In this document: piece after piece, positions 33,007 to 39,686 of the stretch
How positions within the stretch are numbered: position 1 is the first letter of the stretch
Layout of the letters: every line of letters begins with the position of its first letter
Assembly: GCF_003710815.1 (NCBI RefSeq)
Contig: NZ_RHHP01000012.1
Span: forward strand, 1 to 39,686
Reading direction: 5' to 3'
Source: Brevibacillus centrosporus
GTDB lineage: Bacteria; Bacillota; Bacilli; Brevibacillales; Brevibacillaceae
Length of the DNA: 39,686 nt
Position numbers and translations under genes: made by a program
Notes under the pieces: generated by a model
Database searches by the model: none
Seen by the model: only the letters and a program-made list of their open reading frames with translations
What the model was told of the DNA's origin: nothing

Positions 33007-33057
33007 CCAACGTTCCTCCCATACCCGTTTTCCTTGTTCTTTTCTACACACGTCTGA

Positions 33058-34221
33058 CTAGTGACTGCTTGCCGATTGCTCCGGGAGCATCGCCAGTCCT
33101 TTTTGCACCTCTGCCAGTACGGCAGCGTCACTCTCACGCTCGATCGCCTTCATCAAAGCCAATCGTGCCTCATCTCCGCCGATTTTCCCTAGTGCCCATC
33201 CAGCCGTTCCCCGAATGACGGGACGCGGGTCGTTCTCCAACAAGCGAGCCAGATGCGGAACGGCCGTCTTGTCCTTGAAATGAGCAAGCGCCAATATCGC
33301 ATTTCGCTGAATTGGCTTTTTCCCCCTCCAGGATGACGAGGAAAGGCCAAATTTTTCCTTGAACTCTTTATTGCTCATGTCCAGTAAAGGCAGCAGGAGC
33401 GGCTTGGCGATCTCGGGATCTGGCTGAAATTCTGCATGATGGGTATTGTTGAGGCGGCGATTTTTCGGACACACCGTCTGGCACGTATCGCATCCGTAAA
33501 GCCGGTTGCCTATTTTTCCGCGGAATTCATCAGGAATGAAATCCTTTACTTGTGTCAAATACGCGACACATCGCTGGGCGTCCAGCTGTCCACCCTGTAC
33601 CAGCGCACCGGTCGGACAGGCATCCACACAAATATTGCAATCTCCGCAGCCTTCCTCTACTGGCTGATCCGCGGGCAGGGGCAGATTGGTGACCAGCTCC
33701 CCCAAATACACCCACGAACCGAATTCCTCCGTAATCAAAGCGCAGTTCTTGCCTACAAACCCAAGTCCTGCTCGCTCTGCAACCGCTCGATCCGAAAGCG
33801 CCCCCGTATCTACCATCGACTCGATCTTTACTCCCGGCTCGAGCTCGGTAATAAAGGCACTCAGCTTGGCTAGCTTGTCGCGCAAAACATGGTGGTAATC
33901 GGTGCCCCATGCCGCTCTGCACAAGATCCCGCGATAGGCCCCGGGCTCTGACTTCGGTGGATTTTCCAGCTTGGAAGGATACGCCAACGCAATAGAAATC
34001 AAGGAGCGCGCCCCTTCAACGAGCAAGCCTGGCTCTGTACGCTTATCCAGATCCGGCTCCTCAAAGCCTGATTCGTACCCTTTTTCCCGATGGACAATTA
34101 GCCTTTCTTTCAGCTCCAGAAAGGGATCAGCACTCGCAAAACCAATTTTGTCGATCCCGATCTGTGCGGCATAATCGATGATGGACTGCTTCGTTTGTTC
34201 CCAGTACTGCTGATTGCTCAC
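33058..34221 (-). CDS. queG: Epoxyqueuosine reductase QueG
   Basis: A 387-residue cobalamin-dependent reductase for the last step of queuosine synthesis in tRNA. Two [4Fe-4S] motifs are visible: CGDCNICVDACP near 193-204 and CDTCQTVCP near 242-250. The C-terminal 90 residues hold HEAT/PBS-type repeats (AVPHLARLLENDPRPVIRGTAGWALGKIG), common in the Bacillus group. The start is GTG at 34221, overlapping the rnhA stop in GTGA, so the two genes are translationally coupled. Confidence 0.93.
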   Translation of the reverse strand: MSNQQYWEQTKQSIIDYAAQIGIDKIGFASADPFLELKERLIVHREKGYESGFEEPDLDKRTEPGLLVEGARSLISIALAYPSKLENPPKSEPGAYRGILCRAAWGTDYHHVLRDKLAKLSAFITELEPGVKIESMVDTGALSDRAVAERAGLGFVGKNCALITEEFGSWVYLGELVTNLPLPADQPVEEGCGDCNICVDACPTGALVQGGQLDAQRCVAYLTQVKDFIPDEFRGKIGNRLYGCDTCQTVCPKNRRLNNTHHAEFQPDPEIAKPLLLPLLDMSNKEFKEKFGLSSSSWRGKKPIQRNAILALAHFKDKTAVPHLARLLENDPRPVIRGTAGWALGKIGGDEARLALMKAIERESDAAVLAEVQKGLAMLPEQSASSH

Positions 34222-34658
34222 AGCTGCTTGATCGCTCCTGTCGCGAGCTCATCGCATCGATTATTCCACTTGTTGTCCGCATGTCCCTTTACTTTTACGT
34301 ACTGCACTTTATGCGTATCCATCAATCGAAGCAGCTCTTTCCACAAATCCTGATTCTCCACCTGCTGTCCCTTGCTGTTCTTCCAGCCGTTTTTCAGCCA
34401 GCCTTTGTACCAGCCCTGCAAAAAGCAGTTGACCAGATAGGCGCTATCGCTGTACAAGGTCACCTGACAAGGCTCCTTCAAAACAGAAAGCGCCTCGATC
34501 GCAGCCTTCAGCTCCATCCGGTTGTTGGTCGTATTCGGTTCTGCACCGGACATCTCCTTGATATGCTGTCCGTACATCAATACGGCTCCCCAGCCGCCAG
34601 GACCTGGGTTGCCTGAACAAGCTCCGTCTGTATAAATCTGTACTTCTCGTGTCGTCAT
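34218..34658 (-). CDS. rnhA: Ribonuclease HI
   Basis: A 146-residue RNase H1 that cleaves RNA in RNA-DNA hybrids. The catalytic acids are Asp11, Glu49, Asp71 and Asp136, with His126 in KGHADN. The basic handle (LQGWYKGWLKNGWK) of the E. coli-type enzyme is present, which is unusual to note because many Bacillus RnhA homologues lack an active enzyme. It is the first gene of the rnhA-queG pair. Confidence 0.92.
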   Translation of the reverse strand: MTTREVQIYTDGACSGNPGPGGWGAVLMYGQHIKEMSGAEPNTTNNRMELKAAIEALSVLKEPCQVTLYSDSAYLVNCFLQGWYKGWLKNGWKNSKGQQVENQDLWKELLRLMDTHKVQYVKVKGHADNKWNNRCDELATGAIKQL

Positions 34659-34812
34659 CGTCAGGGGATTCCTCCTTCTATTCTTTTTCCACTCTATATC
34701 GAAAAGGCATGACTTGTTTTATCTAGTGCTTTTTCTATTGTAACGAAGGTTAGTCGCTTCCACAAAAAAAATTTGTTATACTACCAAAAATAGGTTCGAA
34801 AAGGAGTGACAC

Positions 34813-35487
34813 ATGATGAAAGTACAGCTGGACGCCACTGTGTCCGAACGCCTCCCTCGCCTTTCCCTGGGCATTCTCCACTACAGCGGTGCTTCCGTCA
34901 GCGACTCTCCCAAAATGCTTCAAGGACGCATCAACTACTTTGTCGAAGGGCTTCGCCTGGAGCACGATGTGTCCAAACTGACTGAAATCGAAGGCATCCG
35001 GGAATGGCGTGCTGCTTTTAAACAAGCGGGGATCGACCCGTCTCGGTACCGCCCCTCTTCAGAAGCCCTGCTCCGCCGACTTCTCCAGGGAAATGCCTTC
35101 TTCTGGATCAACAGCGCAGTGGATATCAATAATTTCTTCTCCGTCCACCACGCTCTTCCTTTTGGCATCTATGACCAGGACCAGCTCGTGGGTGATGTAG
35201 TATTTCGAATCGGACGCGCGGATGACATTTATGAAGGCTTGAACGGACGCGAGGTCAATATGGAAGGCAAGCTGCTGCTCGCGGACGAAAACGGGGCATT
35301 CGGCAGCCCGATCGTCGATTCCAAGCGCACCAGTGTTACTGAAAGCAGCCGCAATCTCATGCAGGTCATTTTCTTTCACGAGCAGGTCTCTGCACAAAAG
35401 CAGGACGAGATACTCGGCTCAGTAGGCAGAATGTTTACAGAGATAAACGGTGGCGAAGTTACTAGCTCCTACCTCCTGCATTCCTAA
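34813..35487 (+). CDS. B3/B4 tRNA-binding-domain protein
   Basis: A 224-residue protein matching the stand-alone B3/B4 domain found in phenylalanyl-tRNA synthetase beta subunits. Recognisable parts are FKQAGIDPSRYRPSSEALLRRLLQG (near 77-101) and the SAVDINNFFSVHHALPFGIYD segment (about 109-129). Such free-standing proteins may take part in editing of mischarged tRNA, but their substrates are not settled. AAGGAG lies six bases before the first ATG at 34813. It is a single gene with its own terminator. Confidence 0.85.
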   Translation: MMKVQLDATVSERLPRLSLGILHYSGASVSDSPKMLQGRINYFVEGLRLEHDVSKLTEIEGIREWRAAFKQAGIDPSRYRPSSEALLRRLLQGNAFFWINSAVDINNFFSVHHALPFGIYDQDQLVGDVVFRIGRADDIYEGLNGREVNMEGKLLLADENGAFGSPIVDSKRTSVTESSRNLMQVIFFHEQVSAQKQDEILGSVGRMFTEINGGEVTSSYLLHS

Positions 35488-35530
35488 AAAAGAAAGACGG
35501 CCCGTCAAGCTGCGTGGTCGTCTTTCTTTT
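35488..35530. terminator. Bidirectional terminator overlapping the end of the permease gene
   Basis: AAAAGAAAGACG (35488-35499) pairs with CGTCTTTCTTTT (35519-35530). The permease stop codon (35505-35507) lies in the loop, so the right arm is also coding sequence. Confidence 0.8.
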
Positions 35531-36833
35531 GCGTATCTCCTTTTTGGCGGAAAACGACGTGCTCCAGTAGCAGACAAACAATTACCCCTAGCAGTAAGCC
35601 ATTCCCGAATAAAAAGCTGACAAGAGCCGGCAAGTGCTGCCAAGCTGTCGCCGGCACGAACATGACGCCAATCCCCACCAGCAGCGAGCTTCCGCCAACC
35701 ATAATGGTTCGATCGTCCATTTTGACGTTCACGTAATCCTTCAGTCCAAAGCCGAGCAGCTGTGTGTAGGAAATAAACATCGCGGCATACGCGACCGGTG
35801 TAGGCAGAGCTGCCAAAAAATGAGCCACATACGGGAACAAGCCGATCGCCATGATCCCGATCATCGCCAGCATGAAAGGCAGTCGAGCTGCCATTCTCGT
35901 CGTCTGGATGACAGCAGCTGCCAGAGAGAGCGGAATCATCCCCACTACGCCACCCAATCCGGAAAGCACATGAGAGACGCCTGTAAAGACCCCACCGCGA
36001 TTGTATTGCTGCTCAGTCGGCACCGTATCTGTGGCTTTCCCCATAACAACCATGCTTGTCACCAGATTCGTCAACAGGACAAAGCCTGTCAGCATACTCG
36101 TCAGAACGACACCCCAATCCCAGCGAGGAGCTCCCCAGAAAAAGAGCGATGGCCACGCAATCACTTGCTCTGCCGGGCGAACAGGCTCTGTCCAGCCCAT
36201 GACGGCATATAGCACCCAGCCAATGACCATTCCAAACAGGACGGCAAAGCTGGAAAACCTCTTCGTACGCATGACCAAAACCACCAATGCCACAATTGCG
36301 ACGGAAACGATCGCAACGTGCGGGATCACCTCTTTGGAATGCTGAAATCCGATCCCGAGCATCCCTGCCAGGATATTGCTGCATAGCGAGACGGCAAGCA
36401 AGATCATATACGTTCCCGAAACGAGCGGAGTAAACCATCTCTGCAGCTTCCCAATCCATCCCATCAAACCGAAGACCATAAACAGCAGCCCAGCCATGCC
36501 TAGGCCAATTTGAAAGGACTGACCGATCTCACGCGGCTGCAGCCCCACACTGGTTCCTATTTGTGCCAAAATAATAAAGATTCCCCACCACAGCCCTGCT
36601 GGTCCTTCCAGCATCGGATAGCGGTGGCCGATCCATACTTGCAGTAGGGATGCCAATCCGATAAAGAACATCGTTTGCTGCATCAGATTGCCAATCTCAT
36701 CCGCCTGCAGTCCATAGACGTCTCCGATCATCAGCGGAACCGCCACACTGCTGGAGACCGCGACAATCATCCATTGGAGTGCCGACAATATCGTTGTGCC
36801 AACTGGCGGTTTATCATGCAAACCGTACTTCAT
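35505..36833 (-). CDS. NCS2-family nucleobase permease with non-canonical TM1 and TM8 motifs
   Basis: A 442-residue membrane protein with about 12-14 hydrophobic segments, of the NCS2 (xanthine/uracil/urate permease) type. The start is the ATG at 36833, preceded by GAGGTGG; the upstream in-frame ATG overlaps that site. Canonical NCS2 proteins have a Gln-His pair in TM1 and an acidic residue in TM8; here the TM1 region reads ALQWMIVAVSSSVAVPL (QW instead of QH) and the TM8 region lacks an acidic residue. It may belong to the divergent YwdJ-like purine/pyrimidine permease branch. No purine riboswitch was seen upstream. Confidence 0.82.
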   Translation of the reverse strand: MKYGLHDKPPVGTTILSALQWMIVAVSSSVAVPLMIGDVYGLQADEIGNLMQQTMFFIGLASLLQVWIGHRYPMLEGPAGLWWGIFIILAQIGTSVGLQPREIGQSFQIGLGMAGLLFMVFGLMGWIGKLQRWFTPLVSGTYMILLAVSLCSNILAGMLGIGFQHSKEVIPHVAIVSVAIVALVVLVMRTKRFSSFAVLFGMVIGWVLYAVMGWTEPVRPAEQVIAWPSLFFWGAPRWDWGVVLTSMLTGFVLLTNLVTSMVVMGKATDTVPTEQQYNRGGVFTGVSHVLSGLGGVVGMIPLSLAAAVIQTTRMAARLPFMLAMIGIMAIGLFPYVAHFLAALPTPVAYAAMFISYTQLLGFGLKDYVNVKMDDRTIMVGGSSLLVGIGVMFVPATAWQHLPALVSFLFGNGLLLGVIVCLLLEHVVFRQKGDTQKKDDHAA

Positions 36834-37059
36834 TTGAAACCACCTCATTTTCCCTTACTGACAAAAACCCCCCACGTATTCCCTATTCCCGAAAAGACTG
36901 AGCTATTCAAAGACGATTGTAATTTTACCAACCTGGTTATTTGCAAGCGGGCGCTAGACATATGAAAGTATACAATACCGCTTTGAATATAACCATCTGG
37001 TTTCCTCGCAAATATGCAGACCCATCATACCCCTGCATCAGAGTCTGCTGCATAAAGGG

Positions 37060-37650
37060 CTATTTCCTATCCATGCGACTTTGGAAAATATCGTTGTGGG
37101 AAGAAAAAATTCCACCTTTTTGCGCTTCCGGCTGAATAAATAATTTCGTCTGGTTTACAGCATTCGCGGCATCTTGGAAAGCTCCAGCCATCAAGTGAAC
37201 TTTTCCCTCATACTTCAGGACATCACCCGCTGCGTAAATGCCCGGCACAGAGGTCGTGCTAGTGGCTAGACCCGATAAAACGATCTTCGCTTAATTCGAG
37301 CTTCACTTTGCTATTTTCCAATAAAGATCTGTCGCGCTCATAGCCATGATTAATGATCACTTCGTCAATGTAGAGCTCCTGCACTTCCCCTGTCACGTGG
37401 TTGGTCAGCTCAACTCTCTCAATCTTCTCATGATCAGCAGAAGCAATCAGCCTGGTAATGGAGGTATCCAAAAAGCATTTTACTGAGCTGTTCATGAGCT
37501 GTTTTACCTGCGCTTCGTGCCCCGATAAAGTGTCTTTCCGATAAGTGAGGTATACTTGATGAGCGAGCGGTTCAAGCTCATTTGCCCAATCAGCCGCCGA
37601 GTTTCCTCCACCAGAAATGATTATAGTCTTATCTTTAAAACGCATCTCGA
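37060..37650 (-). pseudogene. Ferredoxin--NADP reductase (YumC/YcgT type) remnant
   Basis: Two minus-strand frames give the middle and the end of a type 2 ferredoxin-NADP reductase. The first (37645-37259) starts directly at the NADPH-binding motif IIISGGGNSAADWANEL, so the whole N-terminal FAD domain is gone. The second, in another frame, has the C-terminal FAD motif PGIYAAGDV and AGAFQDAANAVN. The frame changes near 37249-37270, where GTGCCG-type sequence continues the match. The 5' side abuts an AraC fragment, as if a deletion joined the two genes. Confidence 0.75.
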
Positions 37651-37651
37651 T

Positions 37652-38181
37652 ATTTGCTCAAATAACGCTTGCTCTCCATCGTTGCTTTGGTTGCGGACAC
37701 AGACGAACAGTTCCTCTGGTGCACAACGAAACAGCATTTCAGTCTGAAAGGCGGAAATCCCGCCCGGCTCACGAGACACCTTCCACAGGAGCCCCAGAAG
37801 CTCCGTCAGACGTGGGCTATGCCCGGGTACAAGCTCAAAATGCGATTTTGGGAGACAGAACCCTCCTGGCTCTGGTGCACAGATTCGATACAGCACGAGC
37901 AAGTACTCCCATCTGCTGTCGCCAAGTACATGCCGATCCAGTTGCATATGCGCGCCACCGTGCACCACATTCCCCAGGGCAAGCGTATAGGGCGTTCCAT
38001 TAAAAACAAACTCAGCCTTCCCTCTTAAGGGAAACACAAAGCCTGGAAAAGTCTCCGTATTGCCATCACAACGCATTCCCGGATCACGCGAATAGCGAAA
38101 AACCTGCTCCACTCGGAAAGAAGTATGTGCATAATGCTCCGCGAGCATATTGATATCGATTTTTATGGGAAACACCCCCAT
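37652..38181 (-). pseudogene. AraC-type regulator, N-terminal domain only
   Basis: The frame encodes about 175 residues of a cupin-like sensing domain typical of AraC regulators (GFVFPLRGKAEFVFNG, LALGNVVHGGAHMQLD, WEYLLVLYRI). After FEQISR it stops, where the two C-terminal helix-turn-helix units should begin, and the sequence passes into the reductase remnant. The start is uncertain: ATG at 38181 or TTG at 38199. Fur-like sites upstream (38213-38278) suggest it once controlled iron uptake, like the siderophore regulator Btr. Confidence 0.68.
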
Positions 38182-38212
38182 TTTCTGTGGATGCAGCAAA
38201 GATACGCTATAG

Positions 38213-38278
38213 TGATAATCATTTTGCTAGTCATCCCTCTATTCATCTTACTTATGATGAGATTGATAATCAATATTA
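38213..38278. promoter_or_regulatory. Two Fur-box-like sequences upstream of the AraC fragment
   Basis: TGATAAT followed by C and a partial repeat occurs at 38213-38227 and at 38264-38278. The B. subtilis Fur site is a 7-1-7 inverted repeat TGATAAT-N-ATTATCA; here the right halves are degenerate (about four and five of seven). Confidence 0.4.
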
Positions 38279-38330
38279 ATCGTGCTATTCACGTACTTAT
38301 GACCGAACTAGTCATGTCACAAAGACAAAT

Positions 38331-38369
38331 AAAAAAGCCCTGAAATCAATAAAATTGATGTTCAGAGCT
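38331..38369 (-). terminator. Terminator of the rRNA-tRNA operon
   Basis: On the minus strand AGC-CTGA-ATCAA and TTGAT-CAG-GCT arms form a long imperfect stem followed by TTTTTT, directly after the last tRNA gene. Confidence 0.8.
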
Positions 38370-38381
38370 TTCTTATATGTA

Positions 38382-38463
38382 TGGTGCCGGTGAAGGGACT
38401 TGAACCCCCACGGTTTCCCTCACGATTTTGAGTCGCGCGCGTCTGCCATTCCGCCACACCGGC
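38382..38463 (-). tRNA. tRNA-Leu (CAA)
   Basis: Full cloverleaf with a variable arm, anticodon CAA in loop CTCAAAA, acceptor GCCGGTG/CACCGGC, and encoded CCA. Last of 13 tRNA genes. Confidence 0.93.
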
Positions 38464-38471
38464 AAATCATA

Positions 38472-38545
38472 TGGAGGAGGCACCCGGATTTGAACCGGGG
38501 ATAAGGGTTTTGCAGACCCGTGCCTTACCCCTTGGCTATGCCTCC
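38472..38545 (-). tRNA. tRNA-Cys (GCA)
   Basis: Anticodon loop CTGCAAA; acceptor GGAGGCA/TGCCTCC; encoded CCA. Confidence 0.94.
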
Positions 38546-38576
38546 ATGTTCTAAGCATTCGATTTGATGAAGCTTA

Positions 38577-38652
38577 TGGAGCGGACGAAGGGTCTCGAAC
38601 CCTCGACCTTCGCCTTGGCAAGGCGACGCTCTACCAATTGAGCTACGTCCGC
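38577..38652 (-). tRNA. tRNA-Gly (GCC)
   Basis: Anticodon loop TTGCCAA between TCGCC and GGCGA; acceptor GCGGACG; encoded CCA. Confidence 0.94.
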
Positions 38653-38659
38653 ATATAAA

Positions 38660-38734
38660 TGGCTGGGGTACTAGGATTTGAACCTAGGAATGACGGAGTC
38701 AAAGTCCGTTGCCTTACCGCTTGGCTATACCCCA
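38660..38734 (-). tRNA. tRNA-Gln (TTG)
   Basis: Anticodon loop CTTTGAC; acceptor starts TGGGGTA as usual for bacterial tRNA-Gln; encoded CCA. Confidence 0.94.
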
Positions 38735-38761
38735 ATAAGTAATCCCCAACTTTGAAAAGAA

Positions 38762-38838
38762 TGGGGCGATCGATGGGACTTGAACCCACGAGTGCCGGAG
38801 CCACAATCCGGTGCGTTAACCCCTTCGCCACGACCGCC
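38762..38838 (-). tRNA. tRNA-His (GTG)
   Basis: Anticodon loop TTGTGGC. The extra 5' G (-1) that marks tRNA-His is encoded and pairs with C73; encoded CCA. Confidence 0.94.
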
Positions 38839-38861
38839 ATGTATCATGCTTCATTCAAAAG

Positions 38862-38935
38862 TGGCAGGGGCAGTAGGAATCGAACCCACACCAAAGGTTT
38901 TGGAGACCTTCGTTCTACCTTTAAACTATGCCCCT
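38862..38935 (-). tRNA. tRNA-Trp (CCA)
   Basis: Anticodon loop CTCCAAA; acceptor AGGGGCA/TGCCCCT; encoded 3' CCA. Confidence 0.94.
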
Positions 38936-38942
38936 ACAAAGG

Positions 38943-39015
<73 letters not shown>

Positions 39016-39049
39016 TTATGTATTCAATCGCCATTTCTTTGAAAGAAAA

Positions 39050-39126
39050 TGGCGGAGCTGACGGGACTCGAACCCGCGACCTCCGGTGTGACAGACCGGC
39101 GTGAACTCCAACTTCACCACAGCTCC
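39050..39126 (-). tRNA. tRNA-Asp (GTC)
   Basis: Anticodon loop CTGTCAC between CCGGT and ACCGG; acceptor GGAGCTG; encoded CCA. Confidence 0.94.
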
Positions 39127-39141
39127 ATAAAGGAGAAAATT

Positions 39142-39218
<77 letters not shown>

Positions 39219-39227
39219 ACGATATTA

Positions 39228-39303
39228 TGGTGGAGGCTGACGGGATCGAACCGCCGACCCTCTGCTTGTAAGGCAGATGCTCTCCCAGCTGAGCTAAGCC
39301 TCC
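39228..39303 (-). tRNA. tRNA-Val (TAC)
   Basis: Anticodon loop CTTACAA between TCTGC and GCAGA; acceptor GGAGGCT; encoded CCA. Confidence 0.94.
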
Positions 39304-39351
39304 ACGTTTCCCCGACACATGTCGGGCCCTACAGAGTAGGAATGTTTTGTA

Positions 39352-39428
39352 TGGTGACCCGTAGGGGATTCGAACCCCTGTATGACAGCGTGAAAGGCTG
39401 CTGTGTTAAACCGCTTCACCAACGGGCC
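39352..39428 (-). tRNA. tRNA-Glu (TTC)
   Basis: Anticodon loop CTTTCAC; acceptor GGCCCGT/ACGGGTC; encoded CCA. The 48-base spacer to tRNA-Val is the longest in the cluster and holds two small hairpins (CCCGAC/GTCGGG and CCTAC/GTAGG). Confidence 0.93.
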
Positions 39429-39432
39429 AATA

Positions 39433-39525
39433 TGGCGGATGGAGTGGGATTTGAACCCACGAGACGGGTCGACCCCGCCTACACGATTTCCAATCGTGCT
39501 CCTTCGGCCGCTCGGACATCCATCC
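39433..39525 (-). tRNA. tRNA-Ser (GGA)
   Basis: Anticodon loop TTGGAAA between CACGA and TCGTG, long variable arm, acceptor GGATGGA, encoded CCA. Confidence 0.94.
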
Positions 39526-39528
39526 ATA

Positions 39529-39604
39529 TGGCTCCTCGGGACGGACTCGAACCGCCGACCGATCGGTTAACAGCCGATTGCTCTACCAACTGAGCTACCG
39601 AGGA
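39529..39604 (-). tRNA. tRNA-Asn (GTT)
   Basis: Anticodon loop CTGTTAA between ATCGG and CCGAT; acceptor TCCTCGG; encoded CCA. First tRNA after the 23S gene. Confidence 0.94.
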
Positions 39605-39658
39605 ACGTTTGAAGGATTCGTACCTTCAAAACTGGAACTGCATGTTTGCTAAGAGTGT
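39605..39658 (-). other. Spacer between 23S rRNA and tRNA-Asn
   Basis: 54 bases without a 5S rRNA. TTTGAAGG and CCTTCAAA form an eight-base stem, and the sequence resembles the 3' strand of the stalk flanking 23S rRNA that RNase III-type enzymes process. Confidence 0.6.
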
Positions 39659-39686
39659 GGATAAGTCCTCGACCGATTAGTATTCG
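39659..39686 (-). rRNA. 23S rRNA, 3' end (partial)
   Basis: The reverse complement reads CTAATCGGTCGAGGACTTA near the window end, the conserved 3' terminus of Bacillota 23S rRNA. The rest lies beyond the window. Confidence 0.88.

Noticed and set aside
36834..37060. Purine riboswitch upstream of the nucleobase permease gene
   Set aside because: The conserved loops and junction (for example GATATGG and CCGTAAA) are not found.

Overview
The window looks like a chromosomal segment of a spore-forming Gram-positive bacterium, most likely Brevibacillus or a close Paenibacillaceae relative. This rests on strong AGGAGG-type ribosome binding sites, sigma-A-like promoters, lipobox lipoproteins, a prkA-yhbH sporulation pair, and a tRNA cluster in the order of Bacillus subtilis trnD. 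The stretch with trmL, a YhbB-like amidase, queG, prkA and yhbH beside an rrn/tRNA cluster also resembles the B. subtilis rrnD-yhb neighbourhood, as I remember it. No database search was possible.

Positions 1-12,100 hold sulfur-source scavenging genes. A ten-gene minus-strand operon (9139 down to 657) encodes a glutaredoxin-like protein, two complete MetNIQ-type ABC transporters, an NtaA/YtnJ-type flavin monooxygenase, an M20 N-acyl-cysteine-type deacylase and a GNAT acetyltransferase. This gene set recalls the B. subtilis ytm and yxe pathways: acetylate an S-modified cysteine, oxidise it, then deacetylate it. Two further luciferase-like monooxygenases follow as separate transcripts: 9521-10549 on plus and 10609-11949 on minus. 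The most striking observation is that all three transcripts begin with the same 21-nt covarying hairpin fused to a Rho-independent terminator. I interpret this as a transcription-antitermination element controlling a small sulfur regulon.

Positions 12,100-16,230 hold a minus-strand uxaA-uxaB-dehydrogenase operon for hexonate degradation (tagaturonate/altronate, and by inference L-galactonate). Positions 16,750-20,100 hold a KTSC-domain protein, a polar amino-acid ABC transporter with an intercistronic terminator, and an AlkD-like protein that seems to lack an internal block. Positions 20,200-24,800 hold a divergent MFS/LysR pair, a receiver-only response regulator, two small unknown ORFs, a divergent HxlR/GNAT pair around a perfect palindrome, and a MerR remnant.

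Positions 24,900-36,900 are mostly housekeeping: yhbH, prkA, a 30-residue membrane peptide, a secreted Lys/Ala repeat protein, a HAD hydrolase, trmL, a frameshifted ferric-reductase-like gene, a YhbB-like amidase, ogt, queG, rnhA, a B3/B4-domain protein and an NCS2-like permease. Positions 37,000-38,300 are a decayed iron-related locus in which an AraC-type regulator lacking its DNA-binding domain runs into a headless, frameshifted ferredoxin-NADP reductase. From 38,330 to the end, 13 minus-strand tRNA genes follow the 3' end of a 23S rRNA gene, with no 5S gene between them.
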